Shown here: positions 41,063 through 48,456 of the stretch, piece by piece
How the letters are laid out: every line of letters starts with the position of its first letter
Position numbering within the stretch: position 1 is the stretch's first letter
Source of the DNA: Eikenella glucosivorans
GTDB lineage: Bacteria > Pseudomonadota > Gammaproteobacteria > Burkholderiales > Neisseriaceae
Direction: 5' to 3'
DNA: 64,000 bases
Assembly (NCBI RefSeq): GCF_016025525.2
Contig: NZ_JACSGR010000004.1
Location: 149,736-213,735 of the forward strand
Program-made: the position numbers and the translations under genes
The notes under the pieces: model-generated
Databases searched by the model: none
Told to the model about the DNA's origin: nothing
Seen by the model: the letters and a program-made list of their open reading frames with translations, nothing else

Positions 41063-42352
41063 TTGAACTTAGTTGCCCAGCTTCGCCGCGCCAGCCGCTA
41101 CCGCCTGCATTTGCCGCAGGCGGTGATGCCGGCGCACCATATTTCCTGCCACTCCTGCGGGCTTGAGCTGCGCCTGCCGCCGCTCAAACCGGGGAAGGCG
41201 GCGTTTTGCCCGCGCTGCCGGCATCCGCTGGCGCGGGTGGAGGCCAATCCTTTTATGCTGCCGCCGGCGCTGGCTTTGGCTTCGCTGATCATGCTGGCGG
41301 TGGTATTTTCCGGGCTGTATATGCAGGTGACGGTGCTGGGGCAGAATGTGCCGCTCACGCTGCCGGAAATGATGAAGGTGCTGATTTTGCAGGAATCGGG
41401 CTTTTTGGCGGAGGTGATGTTTGTGCTCACTTTCGGCGCGCCGCTGCTGTTTTGCCTGCTGTGCCTGTATGTGTATGGCGGGCTGCTGTGGGGCCGGCCG
41501 CCGCCGGGGGTGCTGCGGGCGACGAGGTGGCTGGTGCGGCTGCGCGGCTGGATGATGGTGGACGTGTTTTTTATTTCCACGTTGGTGGCGTATATTAAGC
41601 TGGGCAAGGTGGCGCAGGTGCAGTTTGGTGCGGCGTTTTACCTGATGTTTGTACTCGCGGTGCTGCTGATCCGCACGGCGCAGTCGGTGCCGGAGCATTG
41701 GGTGTATTACCAAATCCGGCGGCTGCGCGGGGACAGGGATTTGCTGCGGCCGGAAGGCGGCGCGGTGTTTTGCGGCAAGTGTTTGTTTGAGCGGCCGGCG
41801 GGCGAAACGGAATGCGGCATCTGCGGCTCGGGGCTGCACAGGCGGCGGCCGAACAGCCTGGGTTGGAGCCTGGCGCTGCTGATGACGGCGCTGCTGCTGC
41901 TGCTGCCGGCAAACCTGATGACGATTATGGTGTCGTCCAACCCCACGGTGATTGAGCGCAGCACGATTTTCAGCGGCATCCGGTTTATGTGGCGCGACGG
42001 CGACCACTACATCGCGATGATTATTTTCAGCGCCAGCATCATGGTGCCGTGGTTGAAGATCATCGCCATGGGCGTGTTGCTGTATGCGGCCAAGTTCGGC
42101 ACGGATATGGCGCCGCAGAAGCTTTCCAAGCTGTATCTGATTACCGAATCCATCGGGCGCTGGTCGATGATTGATATTTTCGTCATCATCATGCTGATGT
42201 CCACCTTCCGCACGCATTTGGCGCGCGTGGTGCCCGGGCCGGCGGCGCTGTATTTCTGCCTGGTGGTGCTGCTCACCATGCTCTCGGCGCACTTTTTCGA
42301 CCCGCGCCTGATGTGGGACAAAGCCGCCCAACGGCGCAAACAATCGGGCTGA
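41063..42352 (+). CDS. pqiA: Paraquat-inducible protein A-like membrane protein
   Basis: PqiA is the inner membrane component of the Pqi lipid-transport system. The product has two PqiA repeats, each with four membrane segments and each preceded by a zinc-ribbon (CHSCGLELRLPP with CPRC near the start; CGKCLFERP with CGIC near the middle). The start is uncertain: TTG at 41063 follows the promoter and keeps YRLHLPQAVMPAHH, while ATG at 41126 is the first ATG. It precedes pqiB and pqiC. Confidence 0.88.
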   Translation: MNLVAQLRRASRYRLHLPQAVMPAHHISCHSCGLELRLPPLKPGKAAFCPRCRHPLARVEANPFMLPPALALASLIMLAVVFSGLYMQVTVLGQNVPLTLPEMMKVLILQESGFLAEVMFVLTFGAPLLFCLLCLYVYGGLLWGRPPPGVLRATRWLVRLRGWMMVDVFFISTLVAYIKLGKVAQVQFGAAFYLMFVLAVLLIRTAQSVPEHWVYYQIRRLRGDRDLLRPEGGAVFCGKCLFERPAGETECGICGSGLHRRRPNSLGWSLALLMTALLLLLPANLMTIMVSSNPTVIERSTIFSGIRFMWRDGDHYIAMIIFSASIMVPWLKIIAMGVLLYAAKFGTDMAPQKLSKLYLITESIGRWSMIDIFVIIMLMSTFRTHLARVVPGPAALYFCLVVLLTMLSAHFFDPRLMWDKAAQRRKQSG

Positions 42353-42386
42353 CATTTCGCTTTGCAGAAGCTCTGGCGCGTTGCGT

Positions 42387-42582
42387 TTTTCAGGTAGCCT
42401 CCGGCCAAGAAAAGGCTACCTGAAAAATAGGAAACCATGCGCGGACACGGCAAAGGCTACCTGAAAGCGCGAGCTTCAACGCAGTTAAAGCGAGGTTTCC
42501 GCAGGAGGCCGGGTTTCTGCAAAGTTAAAAACGCCAAACCGATTTTCAGGTAGCCTCAAGCCGAACAAAGGCTACCTGAAAA
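42387..42582. repeat. Five DUS copies and composite repeat between pqiA and pqiB
   Basis: Two inverted pairs (42387-42426 and 42543-42582) flank a single DUS near 42454 followed by GCGCGAGCTTCAACGCAGTT and TTTCTGCAAAGTTAAAA. The pairs may reduce read-through from pqiA to pqiB. Confidence 0.6.
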
Positions 42583-42623
42583 CACCCGAGCCAAAACCTT
42601 TTTAAAAACCAAGCATCCCAACC

Positions 42624-44261
42624 ATGACAACACATTCCTCCGAACACGAACCGCGGGCGGAAATCCGCCGCAACCGCAGCTTCTCCTTTATGGTGTGGCT
42701 GATTCCGCTCATCGCCTTGCTCACCGGCGCCTGGCTGCTGTTCGACCACATCCGCAACACCGGCCCGGAAATCACGCTGTATATGGCCAATGCCGAAGGC
42801 ATCGAAGTGAACAACACCGTGATCAAGGTGCTGGACGTGGAAGTGGGCCGCGTAACCGCCATCCACCTGCGCCCCGGGCATGAAGGCGTGGCGCTCACCG
42901 CCCAGCTCACCGGCGAAGCCCGCGACATGGTGCGCAAAGACAGCCAGTTTTGGATCGTGAAGCCGCGCGTGGACCAAAGCGGCATCACCGGCTTGAGCAC
43001 GCTGGTGTCCGGCTCGTATATCGCGCTGATGCCCGGCAAAAGCCCGGAAGAGGAAAACGAATTCACCGTGGCCGATTTCCCGCCGGTGGCCGCTTTCGCC
43101 CAAGGCGGCCTGCGCCTGCGCCTCAAAGGCGGCGGCAGCAAGATTTTGAGCAACGGCAGCCCGGTGATGTATCGCGACATCAACGTGGGCATCGTGGAGA
43201 GCGCCGAGTTTGATCCGGTGAGCAAAACAGTGTCTTATCAAATTTTTATTGCCAGTCCGAACGATAAACTGGTGGGTAGCAAGGCACGCTTCTGGCTGCA
43301 AAGCGGCCTGAAAGTGGAGCTGGCCAACGGCGGGCTGAAAGTGGACAGCCCCTCGCTACCCGCGCTGATTTCCGGCGCCATCGCCTTCGACGACCCGCCC
43401 AACGGCGACAGAGGCGGCCAAGTGGGCAACAACGCCCTGTTTAAGCTCTACGCCAACCGCGCCGAAGTAGATAATCAGGCCGATGAGCGCTCGCTGTATT
43501 ACGTGGTGTTCTTCAAGCAGAGCGTGCGCGGGCTGGCGGTGGATGCGCCGGTGGAATACAAAGGCATCCCCGTGGGAACGGTTACCGACGTACCCTATTT
43601 CGACCGCAACGACAGCCTGCGCCTGTTCGACAACGGCTGGATTCCGGTGCGCATCCGCATCGACCCCTCGCGGCTGGAAATGAACGCCGACGCGCAAAGC
43701 AAAGAAGCCTGGGCCGACCAGATCGGCCGCGCCCTCAACCGCGGCTTAAGCGCCACCCTCGCCAGCAACAACCTGCTCACCGGCTCGCTGTTTGTGGAGC
43801 TTTCCGAAGCGCCCGGCCAAAGCATGCTCAAGCCCGTGGCCAGCTATCAGGGCAACACCGTGATCGCCACCCGCAACGGCGCCGGCCTGGGCGATTTGCA
43901 GCAGCAGGTGTCCGATTTGCTGGACAAATTCAACCGCCTGCCGTTGGATAAAACCGTGCGCGAGCTCAACGGCAGCCTGGCCGAGCTCAAAGGCACGCTG
44001 GCGCAGGCCAACCGCCTGCTCGGCCAGCCGCAAACCCAGCAGCTGCCCGGCGAGCTGAACCGCACCCTGGCCGAACTGCGCAACACGCTGCAAGGCGTGT
44101 CGCCGCAATCGCCCGTGTATGGCGACGTGCAGAAAACCCTGCGCAGCATCGACCGCACCCTGCAGCAGGCCGCGCCCGTGCTCAACACCCTGAAAGAGCA
44201 GCCCAACGCCCTGATTTTCAATTCTTCCGCCACCGATCCCACCCCGAAAGGAAGCCGCTGA
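42624..44261 (+). CDS. pqiB: MCE-domain lipid transport protein PqiB
   Basis: PqiB forms a periplasmic tube of stacked MCE rings linking inner and outer membranes. The 545-residue product has one membrane anchor (about residues 22-40), then three MCE/MlaD domains (starting near TLYMANAEGIEV, RLRLKGGGSKIL and VRGLAVDAPVEYKGI), and a long C-terminal helix rich in Leu, Gln and Asn. The stop overlaps the pqiC start in TGATG form. Confidence 0.92.
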   Translation: MTTHSSEHEPRAEIRRNRSFSFMVWLIPLIALLTGAWLLFDHIRNTGPEITLYMANAEGIEVNNTVIKVLDVEVGRVTAIHLRPGHEGVALTAQLTGEARDMVRKDSQFWIVKPRVDQSGITGLSTLVSGSYIALMPGKSPEEENEFTVADFPPVAAFAQGGLRLRLKGGGSKILSNGSPVMYRDINVGIVESAEFDPVSKTVSYQIFIASPNDKLVGSKARFWLQSGLKVELANGGLKVDSPSLPALISGAIAFDDPPNGDRGGQVGNNALFKLYANRAEVDNQADERSLYYVVFFKQSVRGLAVDAPVEYKGIPVGTVTDVPYFDRNDSLRLFDNGWIPVRIRIDPSRLEMNADAQSKEAWADQIGRALNRGLSATLASNNLLTGSLFVELSEAPGQSMLKPVASYQGNTVIATRNGAGLGDLQQQVSDLLDKFNRLPLDKTVRELNGSLAELKGTLAQANRLLGQPQTQQLPGELNRTLAELRNTLQGVSPQSPVYGDVQKTLRSIDRTLQQAAPVLNTLKEQPNALIFNSSATDPTPKGSR

Positions 44262-44794
44262 TGAACCTTCTTGCCAAGCTGGCCGCGCCGGCCGCCGCCC
44301 TGCTGCTCGCCGCCTGCGCCTCCGCCCCCGCCACCCAGTATTTCAGCCTGCCCGACAGCGCCTTCGTGCCGCCCGCCGGCCAGGCCGCGCGCCAAACCGC
44401 CGTGCAGGTGATTCTGGCCGAGCCGCTGGGGCAGGGCGGGCTGGTGTACCAAACCGATGAGCAGCGCCTGAATTTCGCCCGCCATCACCTATGGGCCGCG
44501 CCGCTGGATCAGAGCCTCGCCGCCGCCTTCAGCAACCGGCTGAACCGGCACGGCGGCGCCCGCTTCGTGCCCTACGGCCGCGGCAACGGCCTGCCTGTGC
44601 TGAAGATTTATATCGAGCAGTTCCAAGGCAGCTTCCGCGGCCACACGCTGGTAAGCGGTTACGCCCAATGGCCAAATGGCCGCACCGCTCCCTTCCGCAT
44701 CCAAACCTCGCAGCAGGGCGACGGCTACGCCGCCATGGTGGATTCCCTGTCGCAGGGTGTGGCGCAGGCGGCGGAGCAAATCGGCGCGTATTAA
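44261..44794 (+). CDS. pqiC: PqiC-like outer membrane lipoprotein
   Basis: The 177-residue product is a lipoprotein (LLAAC lipobox, Cys19) of the ABC-transport auxiliary type. It starts the mature part with ASAPATQYFSLPDSA and has VILAEPLGQGGLVYQTDEQRL, matching the PqiC/DUF330 pattern. It is thought to hold the end of the PqiB tube at the outer membrane. Translation is coupled to pqiB. Confidence 0.9.
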   Translation: MNLLAKLAAPAAALLLAACASAPATQYFSLPDSAFVPPAGQAARQTAVQVILAEPLGQGGLVYQTDEQRLNFARHHLWAAPLDQSLAAAFSNRLNRHGGARFVPYGRGNGLPVLKIYIEQFQGSFRGHTLVSGYAQWPNGRTAPFRIQTSQQGDGYAAMVDSLSQGVAQAAEQIGAY

Positions 44795-44815
44795 CGGCGT
44801 GTTTCAGTACACAAA

Positions 44816-44877
44816 AGGCTACCTGAAATTTTGGCTTCACAGAAACTTCGTTGAAGCTTAACGCTTTCAGGTAGCCT
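44816..44877. terminator. DUS pair enclosing the composite repeat after pqiC
   Basis: AGGCTACCTGAAA and TTTCAGGTAGCCT enclose TTGGCTTCACAGAAACTTCG followed by TTGAAGCTTAACG, the clearest single copy of the composite unit. Confidence 0.65.
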
Positions 44878-44914
44878 TTGTTTGGCAGGTGTTGGATTGG
44901 CGGCTGCTTGAAAA

Positions 44915-45020
44915 TATAGTGAATTAAATTTAAACCAGTACAGCGTTGCCTCGCCTTGCCGTACTATCTGTACTGTCTACGGCTTCGTCGCCTTGTCCTG
45001 ATTTTTGTTAATCCACTATA
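44915..45020. mobile_element. Correia-type miniature element (CREE/NEMIS)
   Basis: The 106-base element starts TATAGTGAATTAAATTTAAA and ends TTTTTGTTAATCCACTATA, with TATAGT/ACTATA terminal inverted repeats at a TA site. Inside are CCAGTACAGCG, TTGCCTCGCCTTGCCGTAC and the CGGCTTCGTCGCCTTGTCCTG block known from Correia repeat elements of Neisseria. Such elements lack genes, are mobilised in trans and often carry promoters, IHF sites or RNase III cleavage sites. It lies between pqiC and ybaB. Confidence 0.88.
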
Positions 45021-45256
45021 TAAGTTTCAGCGAAGCCGGAATAAAATCATCACACAGCGAAGTCGTTATTTCCGCAAGGCTAGATCGCAGGAAACAGAGG
45101 CTTGCGTTTGTGGTTGGCGGGTTTTGACAAAGCCCGTGTTGCCCGGCTTTCAGCTGGCTTGGAAAGGGGCTGAGGCTACCTGAAAAATGATGCGGCATAT
45201 AAAGCAGCCGACTGCCCGCTTTGATTCGGACAGCCGGCTGCTTTGTATGCGGCGGG
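45021..45256. other. Gap between Correia element and ybaB
   Basis: The gap holds a GTTTCAGCGAAGCC fragment of the composite repeat, a DUS near 45174, and GCAGCCGACTGCC and CGGACAGCCGGCTGC segments that pair imperfectly, possibly a terminator for ybaB. I see no gene. Confidence 0.4.
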
Positions 45257-45598
45257 TTATTTGAAGAAGTTATCCATGCCGGGCGGCAGGCCGAGACCTT
45301 GGGTGAATTGTGCCATGTGCTCTTGGGCGGCGGCTTCGACTTTGCGCGCGGCATCGTTGAAGGCGGCGGCAATCAGGTCTTCGAGCATTTCTTTGTCGCT
45401 GGCGGCATCGGCGGCAAGGCTGTCGTCGATTTGGACGCGTTTGACGGCGTGGTGGCAGCTGAGGGTGATTTTCACCAGGCCGCCGCCTGCCTCGCCTTCT
45501 ACGGTGATGTTGGCCAACTCGGCTTGCGCCTGTTTCATTTTTTCCTGCATTTTCTGTGCTTGCTGCATCAGGTTGCCGAGGCCGGCTTTGTTGAACAT
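45257..45598 (-). CDS. YbaB/EbfC nucleoid-associated protein
   Basis: The 113-residue DNA-binding protein has the YbaB pattern: an N-terminal helix AGLGNLMQQAQKMQEKM, a central beta sheet with VEGEAGGGLVKITLSC, and a C-terminal helix ending in LPPGMDNFFK. It follows dnaX after 57 bases in the usual dnaX-ybaB order. recR, which often comes next, is absent here. Confidence 0.93.
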   Translation of the reverse strand: MFNKAGLGNLMQQAQKMQEKMKQAQAELANITVEGEAGGGLVKITLSCHHAVKRVQIDDSLAADAASDKEMLEDLIAAAFNDAARKVEAAAQEHMAQFTQGLGLPPGMDNFFK

Positions 45599-45655
45599 GG
45601 GTGTGCTCCTGTAATAAAGTGGGTGGGGAAAGGGTGTTTGGTAAAGGTTTCGGCC

Positions 45656-47863
45656 TTAGGTGCGGCCGTCTTCCTGCAATACAAGGCTTTCTGGCAGCCA
45701 GCGGGCGCCGAAGAGATTGAGGATGTCTTGGGCGGCAGGATCGCTTTCGAGCAGGTGCTGTGCTTGCTCGCGGGCGGCCTGGCGCAGGCGCTGCTGGCGC
45801 ATGGCGGGGGTTTCGGGGGCGCTGCCGTCGGCGGGCCAGTCGGTGGTGCGGATGGCGACCGGGTGGCCGTAGGCGGCGGCGAGGTGCTGTTCGATGCGCT
45901 GGATGTGTTCGCGGCTGATGCTGACCTGCCCGGCATCGGCCACGGCGAGGGTGAGCTGCTGCTGTTGCGGGTCGTAGCCGAGGCAGGCGGTGTGCTGGGC
46001 GCTCATTTGGGCGGCGCCGATTTTGGGGGCGAGGGCGGCCACGATGCCGGGCCAGGTGTCGGCATTGGGCAGGGGGAGGGCGGCTGTGCCGGCGATTTCG
46101 GCGGCTTCGGCATCGGCTGTTGGGGCGGAGGCTGGTTCGTTTTGCCCGCTTTGCCCGGTTTCAGGTAGCCTTTGGCTGTTTAATACGGTTTCGTTTTGGG
46201 GTGTGGCATCATGCCCATGTTGGGGCGGGTTGTCATCTTGGTTTCGGCCGTGCGGAAACTTGGTTGGCGGGCTTTCAGGTAGCCTTTGGCTTGGCTGGCT
46301 GTCGGGCTGTGGGGCTTCAAAGCCGGCGGGCGGCGGGGTGTCTTCCCACGGCGGGCTGCTCTCGAAAGCGGGGGGAACGGTTTCGGCCGGGTTGGATTGT
46401 GGCTCAGTAGGATATGGGCGGCCGGGTTCGGCTGAATCGGGTACTGGGTTGCCGGATTCGTTTGGGGTTGACGAAGGATTGTACGGGCCGATTGGGCTAC
46501 CTGAAAATTTTTCAGGTAGCCTTTCTGTATGGCTGGCAGCGGATTTTGGCGGCGTACTTTCGTTTGGCGGAAGGGTGCTGTTGCCGTTTTGGCGTTGAGA
46601 AAACCCGCTTTCGGGCAGCATTTGTTCGGCTGGGGCGGGAGGGGCTTCTGCTGCGTGGTTTTCAGGTGGCCTCGGGGCGTTATCCGGCTGCGGCGGGGCA
46701 GCCGGATGGGGCTTTGGGGGAACGGGGTCGTGCAGCTCGGTGCCGGCGATGTGGCTGCCGGCGGGGATGTGTTCGGCGGCGAGGGGGGCGAAGGCGAGCA
46801 GGCGCAGCAGGGTCATGACGAAGCCGGCGTATTCGTCGGGGGCAAGCGGGAGGTCTTGCTTGCCGTGAATGAGGCATTGGTAGTAGAGCTGGATTTGTTC
46901 GTCGCCCAGCTGGCCGGCGAGCTGCTGCAGTGTGGGGTGCTCGGGGTCGTCGGCGGGGATGGCGGCGGGCACGGTTTTGAACAGGGCGAGCTTTTGCAGC
47001 AGCAGGGCAAGCTCGCTTAAGGCGCTGTCGAAGCCGATGGCGCGGCCGGCCATTTCCTGCGCGGTGGCGAGCAGGGCGGCGCCGTCTTGGGCGGCGGCGG
47101 CTTGCAGCAGGGCATAAAGGTAGCGCTGATCGACGGCGCCGATCATCTGGCGCACGTCGGCTTCGTTCACGCTGCCGGAACCCATGGCGATGGCTTGGTC
47201 GAGCAGGCTGAGGGCGTCGCGCATGGAGCCGGCGGCGGCGCGGCCGATGAGGGCGAGGGCGGGGGGCTCGTAGGCGATGTGTTCGCTGGCGAGCACGTGC
47301 GCCAAATGCTGCGATACTTGCTGGGCGGTCATGTTGCGCAGCACGAATTGCAGGCAGCGGCTCAATACGGTAACGGGGACTTTGTGCGGGTCGGTGGTGG
47401 CGAGGATGAATTTGACGTGTTCGGGCGGCTCTTCCAGCGTTTTGAGCATGGCGTTGAAGGCCGATTTGGAGAGCATGTGCACTTCGTCGATGATATAGAC
47501 TTTGTATTTGCCGGCGGTGGGCGCGTATTGGGCGTTTTCCAGCACTTCGCGGATATTGTCGATGCCGGTGTTGGAGGCGGCGTCGATTTCGAGCAAATCC
47601 ACAAAGCGGCCGGCATCGATGTCGCGGCAGGATTGGCATTGGCCGCAGGGCTCGCCGGCTTGCGGGTTTTCGCAGTTGAGGCTTTTGGCCAGGATGCGGG
47701 CGATGGTGGTTTTGCCCACGCCGCGGGTGCCGGTGAGCAGGTAGGCGTGGTGCAGGCGGCCTTTGCCCAGGGCGTTTTGCAGGGCTTTGACGACGTGTTC
47801 CTGCCCGACGAGGTCGGCGAAGGTTTTGGGGCGCCACTTGCGGGCGAGAACTTGGTAGGCCAT
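45656..47863 (-). CDS. dnaX: DNA polymerase III subunits gamma/tau
   Basis: DnaX is the clamp-loader ATPase. The 735-residue product has the P-loop GTRGVGKTTIARILA near residue 45, a zinc module (CGQCQSC) near 78 and the Walker B IIDEVHMLS near 124. Residues about 380-580 form a long Pro/Ser/Asn-rich linker, part of it made from DUS copies read as RLPEK, FSGS, RLPES and RLPET. The C-terminal tau-like domain follows. I saw no clear slippery sequence for a short gamma form. Confidence 0.95.
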   Translation of the reverse strand: MAYQVLARKWRPKTFADLVGQEHVVKALQNALGKGRLHHAYLLTGTRGVGKTTIARILAKSLNCENPQAGEPCGQCQSCRDIDAGRFVDLLEIDAASNTGIDNIREVLENAQYAPTAGKYKVYIIDEVHMLSKSAFNAMLKTLEEPPEHVKFILATTDPHKVPVTVLSRCLQFVLRNMTAQQVSQHLAHVLASEHIAYEPPALALIGRAAAGSMRDALSLLDQAIAMGSGSVNEADVRQMIGAVDQRYLYALLQAAAAQDGAALLATAQEMAGRAIGFDSALSELALLLQKLALFKTVPAAIPADDPEHPTLQQLAGQLGDEQIQLYYQCLIHGKQDLPLAPDEYAGFVMTLLRLLAFAPLAAEHIPAGSHIAGTELHDPVPPKPHPAAPPQPDNAPRPPENHAAEAPPAPAEQMLPESGFSQRQNGNSTLPPNESTPPKSAASHTERLPEKFSGSPIGPYNPSSTPNESGNPVPDSAEPGRPYPTEPQSNPAETVPPAFESSPPWEDTPPPAGFEAPQPDSQPSQRLPESPPTKFPHGRNQDDNPPQHGHDATPQNETVLNSQRLPETGQSGQNEPASAPTADAEAAEIAGTAALPLPNADTWPGIVAALAPKIGAAQMSAQHTACLGYDPQQQQLTLAVADAGQVSISREHIQRIEQHLAAAYGHPVAIRTTDWPADGSAPETPAMRQQRLRQAAREQAQHLLESDPAAQDILNLFGARWLPESLVLQEDGRT
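46495..46522. repeat. DUS inverted pair inside dnaX
   Basis: GGCTACCTGAAAA and TTTTCAGGTAGCC are one base apart within the linker-coding part of dnaX. In the dnaX frame they encode RLPEKFSGS. Such a hairpin could slow RNA polymerase or the ribosome. Confidence 0.75.
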
Positions 47864-47975
47864 GTGGGTGCTTTGCTGGAGTGCTTGACTGAAACGGTTG
47901 GCGGCGCGGGCGGGCGGCGCGGGCGCTATTTTAACATTATCGCTGTGTTTCCGGTGTGCGGGATGCTGTGCGAAC

Positions 47976-48027
47976 AGGCTACCTGAAAATCCGGTGCGGC
48001 TGCTGCGGCGGGATTTTCAGGTAGCCT
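47976..48027. terminator. DUS inverted pair between dnaX and the DUF333 gene
   Basis: AGGCTACCTGAAAA at 47976-47989 faces TTTTCAGGTAGCCT at 48014-48027; it probably ends the DUF333-lipoprotein transcript. Confidence 0.65.
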
Positions 48028-48047
48028 GTTAGGCGGGGGGAGATGGC

Positions 48048-48317
48048 TTATTTGCCGTTGCCGCCGTTGTTGGCGCGGTAGTAGGCCCACTCTTCCACTT
48101 CTTTGCCGTCGGGCAGGATGCACATGCCGTATTCGCTGCCGTCTTGGTTTTTACGGATTTCGGACTTGCCGCCCTGCTGCACGCAATACACGCTGGCGGG
48201 GTTGGCCATGCCCACGGCGGGCTCGGAGGCGGCGGGGGCGGAAGCGGAAGTGGCGGCCTGGTTGCCGGCGCAGGCGGCGAGGGCGGCGATGGCCATCAGG
48301 GGGAGGAAGCGTTTCAT
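48048..48317 (-). CDS. DUF333-domain lipoprotein
   Basis: The 89-residue product has a lipoprotein signal with lipobox LAAC (Cys16), an Ala/Ser-rich linker, and a DUF333 domain: NPASVYCVQQGGKSEIRKN, then YGMCILPDGKEVEEWAYYR. DUF333 proteins are small envelope proteins of uncertain role. I chose the start at 48317 (MKRFLPL), with an AAAGGACA site. Confidence 0.85.
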   Translation of the reverse strand: MKRFLPLMAIAALAACAGNQAATSASAPAASEPAVGMANPASVYCVQQGGKSEIRKNQDGSEYGMCILPDGKEVEEWAYYRANNGGNGK

Positions 48318-48343
48318 AGGTTGTCCTTTCTGGTGTAACAAAA

Positions 48344-48397
48344 TTTTCAGGTAGCCTTTTATGGAACAGGGGCGCTCCATAAAAGGCTACCTGAAAA
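48344..48397. terminator. 22-base perfect inverted repeat built on DUS
   Basis: Arms 48344-48365 and 48376-48397 match perfectly over 22 bases (TTTTCAGGTAGCCT extended by TTTATGGA) with a 10-base loop. It follows the transglutaminase-like gene and precedes the DUF333 gene on the minus strand. Confidence 0.85.
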
Positions 48398-48456
48398 CTA
48401 ACAGATAAACGGCGGCTTGGGCGTTAATTTGGGTTTTTGGAAGTAAAGCCGCGGGC

